A DNA stretch of 25,196 bases from Candidatus Pelagibacter sp. (GTDB taxonomy: Bacteria; Pseudomonadota; Alphaproteobacteria; Pelagibacterales; Pelagibacteraceae): the NCBI GenBank assembly GCA_028103285.1, contig JAOHNF010000010.1, positions 1 to 25,196 on the forward strand, in the 5' to 3' direction. This document shows positions 7,737-15,770 of the stretch, piece after piece; the stretch's first letter is position 1, and each line of letters opens with the position of its first letter. The translations under genes and the position numbers were made by a program. The notes under the pieces are model-generated. The model was not told where the DNA came from, did not search any database, and saw only the letters and a program-made list of their open reading frames with translations.

Positions 7737-8563
7737 AGATTAAAATATTCGTATAAAAACTTAGTTCCAATAATAATTAAAAAAAAACCAAAATATTTAG
7801 TCATCCTCTTTTTATTTATCCTATGACTAGCTTTAGCGCCAAGTCTTGCCATAAATGTTGTTATGGGGGAAAAAATTAAAAACGCTGGTATATTTAAAAA
7901 TCCAACACTAAGTGGTAAGTTTGCATTTAGATAGCTGCCAGAAATAAGAAATCCTATCGCACCGAATAAAGCTATTATAAAACCTATCGCAGCAGCACTT
8001 CCTATTGCTTTATTTATTGAATAACCAAAAAATTTTAAAATAGGTACGTTCATTACTGCCCCGCCAATACCCATTGGAGCTGAAATAAAGCCAGTTAAAA
8101 TGCCAGATATGATTTTAGCAGGTAAACCCATTTTAATTGTTAGGTCTGACTCTTTCTCTTTTAAAAATAATAAATAAAAAGCAAGTATGTAAACAACAAT
8201 AGTAAAAAAAAGTATTAAAGGTTTAGTTTTTAAACCAGCTGCTAAAACTGTTCCTAATATTACACCAATAATAACAAATATTCCGTAACCTTTAACAATG
8301 TTAAAATCGACCGCTTTATGTTGATGATGAGTTAAAACTGAAACTATTGAAGTAGGGATAATTATTCCAAATGAAGTTCCTACAGCGAGATGCATTAAAT
8401 AAGTAGGTTCTAGACCTGCTGACCCAAAAATATAAAATAAAATTGGAACAGTTATTAACCCTCCGCCTATCCCAAATAATCCTGCTGCAAAACCTGCTGG
8501 TATCGCAGTAACAATCATTATAAAAATTAAATAAAGAGTTTCTGATTGTGAAAGAATACCCAA
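7733..8563 (-). CDS. TauE/SafE family membrane permease
   Basis: Eight-helix-type membrane protein of the TauE/SafE (DUF81) family, thought to export small sulfonates, sulfite or organic anions; 276 residues. The N-terminal half has the family motif FAAGLFGIGGGLITVPIL and the second half repeats it as FISAPMGIGGAVMNVPIL. The longest frame starts at TTG (8563) just after the dusA stop; the first ATG (8518, residue 16) would cut the first membrane helix short, so I keep the TTG with some doubt. Last gene of a four-gene minus-strand run (MFS, rpoZ, dusA, this gene). Substrate is unknown. Confidence 0.85.
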   Translation of the reverse strand: MGILSQSETLYLIFIMIVTAIPAGFAAGLFGIGGGLITVPILFYIFGSAGLEPTYLMHLAVGTSFGIIIPTSIVSVLTHHQHKAVDFNIVKGYGIFVIIGVILGTVLAAGLKTKPLILFFTIVVYILAFYLLFLKEKESDLTIKMGLPAKIISGILTGFISAPMGIGGAVMNVPILKFFGYSINKAIGSAAAIGFIIALFGAIGFLISGSYLNANLPLSVGFLNIPAFLIFSPITTFMARLGAKASHRINKKRMTKYFGFFLIIIGTKFLYEYFNL

Positions 8564-8565
8564 AG

Positions 8566-9549
8566 TTATCTTTCTAAAGATACAGGATTAGTTTTTTTAA
8601 CCTGGTCCATTATGTGATTTACTTTTTGAAGATCTGCGTCCCTAATACACATATTTTTAGAAAGATATTGCTTCCATGTTCGAGATCCATTTTGTCCATG
8701 GAATAGTCCAACAGTATGTCTCATAATGTGATTTAACTGAATTCCTTTAAACGTTTGCTCTTGAATATAGGGAATTAATTTTTCCATTACTTCACTTCTT
8801 GTTGGAACTTTTTCATTATTAAAAATATTTTTTTCAATTTCTGCTAAGAAATATGGTGAATGATATACCGCTCTTCCAATCATAGCTCCATCAACTTTAG
8901 ATAGATGATCTTTAATCTCATCAGTTGTTTTTATTCCTCCATTAATAATTATTTCATCATCTTTAAAGTGTTCTTTTATTTTATAAACAAATTCATATTT
9001 CAAAGGTGGTATATTTAAATTTTCTTTAGGACTTAACTTTTTTAATAAAGCTTTTCTTGCGTGTATAATAAATTTTTGTGATCCAGCATCTTTAGTCCTT
9101 TGAATAAAAGATTTTAAAAATTCAAAGTTCTCAACTTCATTATATCCAATTCTAGTTTTTATAGTTATTGGAAGCTTAGTAGACTTAGCCATGGCTTCTA
9201 TGCACTTTGCAACTAAGTCTGGCTCAGCCATTAAACATGCACCAAATTTATTTTTTTGTACTTTTTTACTAGGGCATCCTAAATTTAAATTTATTTCTTT
9301 ATAACCATAATTCTCTGAAATTTTACAAGCTTCGGCTAATTCATCAGGATTTGATCCTCCTACTTGCAAAGTTACTGGATTAGAAATTTTTTTAAATGAT
9401 AAAAGCTTATCACGATCCCCTCTTATGATTGCATTAGCCACAATCATCTCTGAATATAGATGAATATTTTTACTAATAAGACTTAAAAAGTATATCTCAT
9501 GTTTATCAGTGCAATCCATCATGGGTGCGACTGATACTGTCTTAATCAT
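8566..9549 (-). CDS. dusA: tRNA-dihydrouridine synthase (DusA type)
   Basis: FMN enzyme that reduces uridines in the D-loop of tRNA; 327 residues. The TIM-barrel start SVAPMMDCTDKH, the substrate loop LNLGCPSKKVQKNKFGACLM with catalytic Cys105, TIKTRIGYN, IHARKA, the FMN-phosphate segments INGGI and MIGRAVYHSP, and the C-terminal helical domain with HIMRHTVGLFHGQNG are all present. Length and the RHTVGLFHGQNG-type C-terminus point to DusA rather than DusB or DusC. It starts 3 bases after the rpoZ stop, in one operon with it. Confidence 0.9.
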   Translation of the reverse strand: MIKTVSVAPMMDCTDKHEIYFLSLISKNIHLYSEMIVANAIIRGDRDKLLSFKKISNPVTLQVGGSNPDELAEACKISENYGYKEINLNLGCPSKKVQKNKFGACLMAEPDLVAKCIEAMAKSTKLPITIKTRIGYNEVENFEFLKSFIQRTKDAGSQKFIIHARKALLKKLSPKENLNIPPLKYEFVYKIKEHFKDDEIIINGGIKTTDEIKDHLSKVDGAMIGRAVYHSPYFLAEIEKNIFNNEKVPTRSEVMEKLIPYIQEQTFKGIQLNHIMRHTVGLFHGQNGSRTWKQYLSKNMCIRDADLQKVNHIMDQVKKTNPVSLER

Positions 9550-9552
9550 AAA

Positions 9553-10077
9553 TTATTCTGATTTATTTTCTTCTTCTATAGCTACTTGATTTTCTTCTAT
9601 AGCTGGAGCTTCTTCACTTAATTTAAGCGGAGCATCTTCTGTTTCTAAATTTTCTTCTTTAATTTCGGGCTGTTCAGCTTTTAACTCTGATAAGGCTTCA
9701 TCAGCTAAGCTTGGTTTTTTTACTTCAGGAATTCTTCTAGTTCTTTTTGAGGGTAATATGGCTACACCACTTTTTGAAACTTGACCTTTATATAAATTCT
9801 CAAATTCATCGTTTGTCTCTTCTTCTGTATCTTCTTGAACCTCTTGTTCGTCAGGCTCTTTTCGAAGTCTTTTAATTGCACTTGCCTCTATGTCTTTAAT
9901 TTCAACTTTACCATCGCCAATTTCTCTCAGTGAGATAATAGTTCTTTTATCATTATCTTCTTCAACTAGCATTGGAGATCCAGCGTTCAATTGAACCGTT
10001 CTCTCTTTTGCTAATAAAACTAAATCGTATTGGTTATCAACTTTTTTTAAGCAATCTTCTACTGTAATTCTAGCCAT
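9553..10077 (-). CDS. rpoZ: RNA polymerase omega subunit with long acidic C-terminal tail
   Basis: The smallest RNA polymerase core subunit, aiding beta' folding and assembly. Residues 1 to about 65 match the omega fold (MARITVEDCLKKVDNQYDLV, then LAKERTVQLN and a DKRTIISLREIGDGKV segment). The remaining roughly 110 residues are a Glu/Asp-rich, probably disordered tail containing a small basic patch (LPSKRTRRIPEVKKP, near 108-122). Typical omega proteins are about 70-130 residues, so at 174 this one is long. The tail ends in a short internal duplication (AIEENQV / AIEEEN). Most alphaproteobacteria have omega in the range 90-140 with some acidic extension, so the tail may be lineage-typical, but its role is unknown. 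Confidence 0.9.
   Translation of the reverse strand: MARITVEDCLKKVDNQYDLVLLAKERTVQLNAGSPMLVEEDNDKRTIISLREIGDGKVEIKDIEASAIKRLRKEPDEQEVQEDTEEETNDEFENLYKGQVSKSGVAILPSKRTRRIPEVKKPSLADEALSELKAEQPEIKEENLETEDAPLKLSEEAPAIEENQVAIEEENKSE
9571..9604 (-). repeat. 21-base-period direct repeat in the rpoZ tail
   Basis: The 13-base string TTCTTCTATAGCT occurs at 9571-9583 and 9592-9604, one 21-base period apart. It encodes the duplicated AIEE near the C-terminus of omega, suggesting the acidic tail grew by in-frame duplication. Confidence 0.7.
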
Positions 10078-10117
10078 GTTGATTGTTGTTTATTCAATTA
10101 AACTAAATAAATCAAGC

Positions 10118-11335
10118 TTAATTTGCTAACTTAACTGGTTCTATTGTTTTTCTAAATATAACTAATAAAGTTAGAGAAATAACGATATAAGCTCCTCCAA
10201 CAAAAGCTATATTTTCAATAGTAAAACCTCTGTCTATTAATAAACCAAATACTGCAGTGCCAAACGCAGTAGAAAATACCATAAATGAAGTTGTTAAAGC
10301 TTTAATGCTTCCAATATATTTAACTCCATATATTTCTGCCCAAGTAGAGGATCCTAAAATATTAGCTAAGCCGTTAGAAACACCAATTAAACCCAGGAAA
10401 ACATAAGCATAGATTTCATGATTAAATTGAAACAAAGTAAACATGGCAAGTAGTAGAGGTAAATTCATGTATAAAATTAATTTTCGTCCTGTAAATTTAT
10501 CGACCAAGAATCCTGATATAAAGAGTGTTATAATAGAGATTATTGAATAGACCATAAATGCTTTAGGTATCGTGTAAACCGCCCACATTTTAGACTCTGA
10601 AATAAAAGATTGATAAACAAATATTCCTGTAGCCAACCAGGGCATCGCTAGCATATTTAGTGAGACAATATAAAATCTATAGTCTTTAAGAACATCTCTT
10701 CGTCTCCAACTTTTAATTTTCGATTCTTTTTGTTTAGGATTAGTATCTATCTCTCTTGAATCTAAGTTTAAATTTTTTATTGTATTTAAAATCACTAAAG
10801 GTAAAAATAATATAATCAAAATTGCTATTCCTTGCCAAACTGTTCTCCAAGAATAAATAAGAAAAAAATAAGTCATTAGCACAGGTAAAACAAATTCTGC
10901 TGTAGATAGGCCAAACCAAATTGTACTTAAGGCTTTTCCTCTAGATCTTTCAAAAAATCTTGAGATTGTCGTGGTTGAAGCGTGGCTCATTAATCCTTGG
11001 CCAGATAAACGCATTAAAAAAATTCCTACGGCCAAAAAGTAAACGCTATTGATGAAAGAAAAAAATAATGAGGAAATAAAAAGTAATGTAACTACAAAAA
11101 AAGAATAATTTAAAATTCTATAATCATCTATTTTTTTTCCAACCCAAATAAGTAATAAGCTTGAGCATATAGTTGCTGATGCATAGATACTTCCAAATTG
11201 ACCATGTGTTATACCTAATTCATTTCTAATTGGTGCGTTAAACAATCCCAGAAAAAAACTCTGTCCAAAACTAGAAAAAAATGTAAATATAAAACCAAAT
11301 ATAATTACTTTTTTATTTAACGAGAGGTTAATCAT
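10118..11335 (-). CDS. Major facilitator superfamily transporter
   Basis: Twelve-helix MFS permease of 405 residues. The hydrophobic profile gives two six-helix halves joined by a charged loop (about 195-218, with KQKESKIKSWRRRDVLK). The loop between helices 2 and 3 reads VGKKIDDYR and the matching loop in the second half reads LVDKFTGRK, both forms of the MFS G-x-x-x-D-R/K motif. It resembles the oxalate/formate and monocarboxylate antiporter-like MFS groups, but substrate cannot be assigned. The gene stands 40 bases upstream of rpoZ in the same orientation. Its ATG is only two bases from that of the divergent dehydrogenase gene, so its promoter must lie inside that gene. Confidence 0.85.
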   Translation of the reverse strand: MINLSLNKKVIIFGFIFTFFSSFGQSFFLGLFNAPIRNELGITHGQFGSIYASATICSSLLLIWVGKKIDDYRILNYSFFVVTLLFISSLFFSFINSVYFLAVGIFLMRLSGQGLMSHASTTTISRFFERSRGKALSTIWFGLSTAEFVLPVLMTYFFLIYSWRTVWQGIAILIILFLPLVILNTIKNLNLDSREIDTNPKQKESKIKSWRRRDVLKDYRFYIVSLNMLAMPWLATGIFVYQSFISESKMWAVYTIPKAFMVYSIISIITLFISGFLVDKFTGRKLILYMNLPLLLAMFTLFQFNHEIYAYVFLGLIGVSNGLANILGSSTWAEIYGVKYIGSIKALTTSFMVFSTAFGTAVFGLLIDRGFTIENIAFVGGAYIVISLTLLVIFRKTIEPVKLAN

Positions 11336-11337
11336 TT

Positions 11338-12207
11338 ATGAGTTTTAAAGTTTCTTTCATTGGTCTTGGTGTCATGGGTTATCCTATGGCTGGTTATATA
11401 TCAAAAGCAGGTCACGATGTAACTGTTTATAATCGTACAAAAGCTAAAGCTGAAAAGTGGGCAAAAGAATATAAAGGTAATGTTGCAGATACTCCTATGG
11501 ATGCTGCTAAAGATAGCGATTTTATTTTTACATGTGTTGGAAATGATAATGATTTAAGAGAAGTGACTTTAGGTGAAAAAGGTTTATTTAAGTCAGCTAA
11601 AAAAGAAGCAATCTATATTGATAACACAACTGCTTCAGCAGATATTGCAAGAGAACTTTATAAAGAAGCAAAAGCAAAAGGTTTTGATTTCTTAGATGCA
11701 CCTATCTCTGGTGGACAAGCTGGTGCTGAAGGCGGAGCTTTAACAGTAATGGTCGGTGGTGACGAGGCTCCATTTAAAAAGGCAGAACCTGTTATTGATT
11801 GTTATAGTAAGAAAATAAAATTACTTGGACCTTCTGGAAGTGGTCAGTTAACTAAGATGGTTAACCAAATATGTATAGCAGGATTAGTTCAGGGTTTATC
11901 AGAGGCTATTAATTTTGGAATGAATGCTGGGTTAAATATGCATGATGTTATTGAAGTAATATCAAAAGGTGCTGCTCAATCTTGGCAAATGGAAAATAGA
12001 CATAAAACAATGATTGAAGGTAAATTTGATTATGGCTTTGCTGTTGACTGGATGAGAAAAGATTTAAAAATAGCTATGGATGAAGCTAAGAAAAATAACT
12101 CACCCCTGCCAATTACAAAAATAATTGATGAATATTATGCTGAAGTTCAAAAAATGGGTGGTCAAAGATGGGATACTTCAAGCTTAATCAAAAGATTTAG
12201 AAAATAA
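11338..12207 (+). CDS. 3-hydroxyisobutyrate dehydrogenase / tartronate semialdehyde reductase-like enzyme
   Basis: Beta-hydroxyacid dehydrogenase, 289 residues, NAD(P)-dependent. The N-terminal Rossmann domain has GLGVMGYPM (glycines at 9-14), the substrate loop is DAPISGGQAGAEGGALTVMVGG (start near 120, quoted in parts: APISGGQAGAEGGALT), and catalytic Lys173 sits in GSGQLTKMVNQ. Members oxidise 3-hydroxyisobutyrate (valine breakdown) or reduce tartronate semialdehyde (glyoxylate use); these cannot be separated by eye. AGAGG-like SD sequence lies about 10 bases before the ATG, within the divergent MFS gene. It is followed after 3 bases by the PNPOx-family gene. Confidence 0.87.
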   Translation: MSFKVSFIGLGVMGYPMAGYISKAGHDVTVYNRTKAKAEKWAKEYKGNVADTPMDAAKDSDFIFTCVGNDNDLREVTLGEKGLFKSAKKEAIYIDNTTASADIARELYKEAKAKGFDFLDAPISGGQAGAEGGALTVMVGGDEAPFKKAEPVIDCYSKKIKLLGPSGSGQLTKMVNQICIAGLVQGLSEAINFGMNAGLNMHDVIEVISKGAAQSWQMENRHKTMIEGKFDYGFAVDWMRKDLKIAMDEAKKNNSPLPITKIIDEYYAEVQKMGGQRWDTSSLIKRFRK

Positions 12208-12210
12208 ATT

Positions 12211-12819
12211 GTGACACAAGAAGTTGTAAGTTACTACGAAGATTTTAACGAAATTGAAAAAAAAATATGGGATCTGTTAACTAATGCAGTTAAAGATAGA
12301 TCTTCAGAGTTTAGAACTCCAGTATTTATCTGTGGTAATGACAAGGACTTAGATGGACGAGTTGTTGTTTTAAGAAAAGTAGATCAACCAAATAACTTCG
12401 TTCAATATCATAGCGATATCAGATCCTCTAAAATAGAAAAAATTAAAAAAAATCCAAACTGTTCAATTTTGTTTTACGGCAAACAAGAAAAAATTCAACT
12501 TAGACTAAAAACTGAATGTAAAGTACACTTTGATGATGATGTTACAAAAGAGTCATGGGAAAAAACAGGTCATATTAGTAGGAAATGTTATTTAGTTACT
12601 AATGGACCAGGGACAGAGTCTGATAAACCAACTTCAGGCTTAGATAGTAAATTTGATAACTTTGATTATACAAAAGAAGAAAGTGAAGAAGGTTATAAAA
12701 ACTTTTGCGTTATAAGATGTAAGGTTAAAAGTATTGAGTGGTTATATTTAGCTGCTAAAGGACACCGTAGAGCTTTGTTTGATTTAGAAAATAATAAAAA
12801 GAATTGGTTAGTTCCCTAG
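12211..12819 (+). CDS. Pyridoxamine 5'-phosphate oxidase family FMN protein
   Basis: Split-barrel FMN-binding protein, 202 residues, starting at GTG (12211). Segments typical of the family are RVVVLRKVD (about 50-58), FVQYHSDIRSSKIEKIKKNP (about 63-82) and SILFYGKQEKIQLRLK (about 84-99), lining up with the PNPOx core in which Arg and Ser/Lys residues hold the FMN phosphate. The C-terminal substrate-binding signature of true PdxH is not evident: the end reads WLYLAAKGHRRALFDLE, giving an RRALF motif seen in the related Alr4036-like proteins. It is best called a family member rather than PdxH. It overlaps the convergent lyase-like gene by 12 bases. Confidence 0.75.
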   Translation: MTQEVVSYYEDFNEIEKKIWDLLTNAVKDRSSEFRTPVFICGNDKDLDGRVVVLRKVDQPNNFVQYHSDIRSSKIEKIKKNPNCSILFYGKQEKIQLRLKTECKVHFDDDVTKESWEKTGHISRKCYLVTNGPGTESDKPTSGLDSKFDNFDYTKEESEEGYKNFCVIRCKVKSIEWLYLAAKGHRRALFDLENNKKNWLVP

Positions 12820-13608
12820 GTTTTTTGTAACTTTTTCTTTTGTCGTGCCGTAATTAACCTCATCAAAATAGACAACCATATTTGGATAAGGTTTATCTCC
12901 ATGTTCCCTTTTCCATCCACTAACAAACGTTTGATAAATACCAAAATTTAATTCAACACCTGCTTTAGTATATGGCGTAATATTTTTTATATTCTCAGCA
13001 TTCATTATTAATTTATCATTAATCCAAACTTTTAAGTAACCATCTTCCTCTCTTGAGAAGCGAGCATTAATTAAAATATCAGTCCACTTACCTTTCATGT
13101 CTTTAATCTTAATTCCTTTTTTCATTTCAACATACTCACCGCTCCACATTCTTCCAATTTCTAACCACTCGCCACTTCTATCTGTCACCATAAAAATAGG
13201 TTTCCAGCCTTTTTCATAAAGTTGAGCAAAAGTAGTTCTAACCGGAGCTACTGATTGATAATCCTCTGGTAAATAAATTGATGTAGAATACCAATAGTCT
13301 TTTTTACTCTTTTGTAATTTTTTGACTTGTAGCTCAGTTCTTTGCCTATCTTTTTTACAATCACTTTCTCCAGGTTTGTAACCGCAATCACCATATCTTA
13401 CTTCAAATCTGTAAGATTTATTGCCTGATCGCACGGGGTGACCGTCTTTACTATTAACTAATTTTAGAGAGTACTTTTTTTTGTGAGAGAGAGTTTTTTT
13501 TTTCACTTCAGTATTAGAAACATCTTTACTATTTTTTGCTTCAACATTTACTGTAAGCACAATTAAAATTAATAAACTATTTCTTATATTTTTTAAAATT
13601 TTCAACAT
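12808..13608 (-). CDS. Secreted polysaccharide lyase-like protein (heparin lyase I-like fold)
   Basis: Predicted exported protein of 266 residues. From the ATG at 13608 there is a signal peptide (LKILKNIRNSLLILIVLTV then NVEA); the earlier ATG at 13620 adds four residues and is less natural. The mature part resembles polysaccharide lyases of the jelly-roll PF14099 type: a strand with YRFEVRYGDCG, RQRTELQV, YWYSTSIYLPEDY, then DGYLKVWINDKLIM, FGIYQTFVSGW and MVVYFDEVNYG, in the usual order. Cysteines in GDCGYKPGESDC may form a disulfide. It probably binds or cleaves an acidic polysaccharide in the periplasm or outside; substrate unknown. It overlaps the upstream gamma carbonic anhydrase-like gene by 32 bases. 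Confidence 0.65.
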   Translation of the reverse strand: MLKILKNIRNSLLILIVLTVNVEAKNSKDVSNTEVKKKTLSHKKKYSLKLVNSKDGHPVRSGNKSYRFEVRYGDCGYKPGESDCKKDRQRTELQVKKLQKSKKDYWYSTSIYLPEDYQSVAPVRTTFAQLYEKGWKPIFMVTDRSGEWLEIGRMWSGEYVEMKKGIKIKDMKGKWTDILINARFSREEDGYLKVWINDKLIMNAENIKNITPYTKAGVELNFGIYQTFVSGWKREHGDKPYPNMVVYFDEVNYGTTKEKVTKNLGN

Positions 13609-14080
13609 AACCTCTTGCATTTTCTTTTATGTGTTCTATTTCTTCGACAGTAACTTGTCTAATTATTTTGCCCGGACTTCCAAGCACTAATGATCTTTCA
13701 GGTATAACTTTATTTTCTGTAACAAGCGCATTAGCACCGATGATACAATTTTTTCCAATTTTAGTTTTATTCAAAATTGTAGAACCTATTCCTATTAAAC
13801 AATCATCTGCAATCTCACAGCCATGAAGCATAACCATGTGCCCTATTGTTACTCCGTTGCCAACGATTGTTGGACATCCGGGATCGGTGTGAATAACACT
13901 TCCATCTTGTATGTTTGAATTTTCACCAATGATAATAGGTTCAAGGTCTCCTCTTAAAGTTGTGTTAAACCAAATATTTGAATTCTTTTTTAATTCAACT
14001 CTTCCAATAATAACAGAATTCGGTGCTACCCAACTATTTGGATCTATTTTTGGTGTGTGTCCTTCAAAATCGTAAATCAT
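13577..14080 (-). CDS. Gamma carbonic anhydrase family protein (YrdA/PaaY-like)
   Basis: Left-handed beta-helix hexapeptide-repeat protein, 167 residues, expected to form a trimer with zinc at the interfaces. Ligand histidines are His64 (SVIHTD), His81 and His86 (GHMVMLHGC); LRGD at about 42-45 is the conserved Arg-Gly-Asp of the family. The end is a helix (VEEIEHIKENARGYVENF). Small bacterial members often show weak or no carbonic anhydrase activity, and their cell role is unsettled. It is divergent from the thioredoxin-fold gene across 41 bases and runs into the lyase-like gene with a 32-base overlap. Confidence 0.9.
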   Translation of the reverse strand: MIYDFEGHTPKIDPNSWVAPNSVIIGRVELKKNSNIWFNTTLRGDLEPIIIGENSNIQDGSVIHTDPGCPTIVGNGVTIGHMVMLHGCEIADDCLIGIGSTILNKTKIGKNCIIGANALVTENKVIPERSLVLGSPGKIIRQVTVEEIEHIKENARGYVENFKKYKK

Positions 14081-14110
14081 AATATTGCTGTAATGTAATA
14101 CTAATTAATT

Positions 14111-14116
14111 TATAAT
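14111..14116 (+). promoter_or_regulatory. TATAAT -10 element, possible leaderless start
   Basis: A perfect TATAAT lies five bases before the ATG at 14122, so transcription would begin at or next to the start codon. A TTGCTG at 14085-14090 is a possible -35 but at a long 20-base spacing. No Shine-Dalgarno sequence is present. Confidence 0.45.
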
Positions 14117-14121
14117 ACATT

Positions 14122-14679
14122 ATGTCCCTTACTAAAACCCCAGTTTGTGATTTTGGAAAGAAAGCTAAGGATTTCAATCTAAAATCAATTGATAATAACC
14201 TAGTTTCTTTAAGTGATATTAATGGAAAAAAAGCTACGCTTATAATGTTTATTTGCAACCATTGCCCATATGTAAAAGCTGTAATTAAAGATTTGGCAAA
14301 AGATTGCAACGATCTTAAAAATGATGGAGTTAATACAATTGCTATAATGTCTAATGATGTAAAAAATTACCCCGATGATTCATTTGAGAATATGATTAAA
14401 TTTGCAAAAGAAAATAATTTTGATTCTATAGATTACGTAATAGATGAAACGCAAGAGATTGCAAAAAAATATAACGCAGTGTGTACACCTGATTTCTTTG
14501 GTTATAATAAAAATTTAGAACTTCAATACAGGGGTAGATACAGAGAATTAAAAGAGTTAAAACCTGTTGTTAACGGAGATAGTGATTTAAAAGTAGCCAT
14601 GAAGATGATCGCTCAAACACAAAAAGGGCCAGACGAGCAAATACCTAGTATGGGCTGTAACATAAAGTGGATTAAATAA
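14122..14679 (+). CDS. Thioredoxin-fold protein, peroxiredoxin-like (AhpC/TSA type)
   Basis: 185-residue thiol-redox protein of the PRX-like group. The redox motif is CNHCP (Cys45, Cys48) at the end of the first core strand, and a cis-proline segment follows Cys120 (CTPDFFGY, Pro122). The N-terminus (GKKAKDFNLKSIDNNLVSLSD) is the usual AhpC/TSA entry strand. There is no signal peptide, so it acts in the cytoplasm. Having both CxxC and an AhpC/TSA fold, it is either a thiol-disulfide reductase or a peroxidase; I cannot decide. Its TAA stop shares the A with the ATG of the next gene (TAATG). Confidence 0.85.
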   Translation: MSLTKTPVCDFGKKAKDFNLKSIDNNLVSLSDINGKKATLIMFICNHCPYVKAVIKDLAKDCNDLKNDGVNTIAIMSNDVKNYPDDSFENMIKFAKENNFDSIDYVIDETQEIAKKYNAVCTPDFFGYNKNLELQYRGRYRELKELKPVVNGDSDLKVAMKMIAQTQKGPDEQIPSMGCNIKWIK

Positions 14680-15770
14680 TGTTTTTAGTTGCTACAAGAA
14701 ACTTTCCTCCTGAGATTGGTGGTATGCAAAATCTAATGGAGGGATTATCTAATGCTTTATTAAATCATGGACCTGTAAAAGTTTTTGCAGATAATATTGA
14801 TAATGCTGAAGACTATGATCAATTCTCAAAGCTTAATATTGAAAGAGTTTCTGGCTTAAAAATCTTCAGGAAATATAGAAAAGCAAATTTAGTTAAAGAT
14901 TTCGCAAAAAATAATAATTTAAGAGCATCTTTTTTTGACCACTGGAAAAGTATTGAAAATATTGATGAAGAAATTTTAAAAAAAGCTAAATCATTCTGCT
15001 TAATTCACTCTAAAGAGATAAATCATCCTATTGGTTCATTATTAAATAAAAGAGTTATAAAAGCTTTGAATAAAGCAGATTATGTTATTGCTAATTCAAA
15101 ATTTACCAAAGAACTTGCAATAAAATTAGGAGTAAATGTTAATGAAATCAAAGTAATAAATCCTGGATGTAATTACCCAGTTTCAATTAATGAAGATGCT
15201 AAAGAGTTTGCAAAAAATATATATGGTCAAGCTACACCTAGATTAATTACTGTTTCAAGATTAGATGGAAGAAAAAGTCATCAAAATATCATAATGACTA
15301 TAAAAAATTTACTGCCAAAGTTTCCAAATTTAAAATACGTTTCAATTGGAGATGGAGATGAGAGAAATAATCTTGAAAAACTTAAAAAAGAATTAGGCTT
15401 AGACAAAGAGATTAAATTAATTTTAAAATCAACTGAGCAAGAAAAATTTGCACTTATAGAACAATCTGACATTTTTGTTATGCCTTCTGTAGTTTATAAA
15501 AAATCAATAGAAGGATTTGGAATAGCTTATATCGAAGCAGCCTCGTATGGAAAACCTTCCATCGGTGGAATCTATGGTGGAGAAAGAGATGCTATTAAAA
15601 ATGGGCAAACAGGTTACTTATGCAATGGAAGTGATTTAAATGCTTTGTACGATACTTTATTAAAAATGTTAGAAAATAATCATCATAAAGAACTTGGTGC
15701 TAATGCTTTAAAATTTTCAAAAGATTTTTGTTGGGATAAAATTATAAAAAAATATATCAAACTAATTTAA
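14679..15770 (+). CDS. Glycosyltransferase family 4 (GT4)
   Basis: 363-residue GT-B fold transferase, retaining, probably adding a sugar to a lipid-linked surface glycan. The N-terminal domain opens with FPPEIGGMQNLMEGLSNAL, the acceptor-side pattern of GT4. The C-terminal Glycos_transf_1 domain has ITVSRLDGRKSHQNI (about 190-204), SIGDGDER, and the donor-binding signature EGFGIAYIEAASYGKPSIGG (about 275-294), with the E-x7-E spacing of GT4. It starts within the stop of the thioredoxin-fold gene and overlaps the convergent GT9 gene by nine bases. Confidence 0.87.
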   Translation: MFLVATRNFPPEIGGMQNLMEGLSNALLNHGPVKVFADNIDNAEDYDQFSKLNIERVSGLKIFRKYRKANLVKDFAKNNNLRASFFDHWKSIENIDEEILKKAKSFCLIHSKEINHPIGSLLNKRVIKALNKADYVIANSKFTKELAIKLGVNVNEIKVINPGCNYPVSINEDAKEFAKNIYGQATPRLITVSRLDGRKSHQNIIMTIKNLLPKFPNLKYVSIGDGDERNNLEKLKKELGLDKEIKLILKSTEQEKFALIEQSDIFVMPSVVYKKSIEGFGIAYIEAASYGKPSIGGIYGGERDAIKNGQTGYLCNGSDLNALYDTLLKMLENNHHKELGANALKFSKDFCWDKIIKKYIKLI

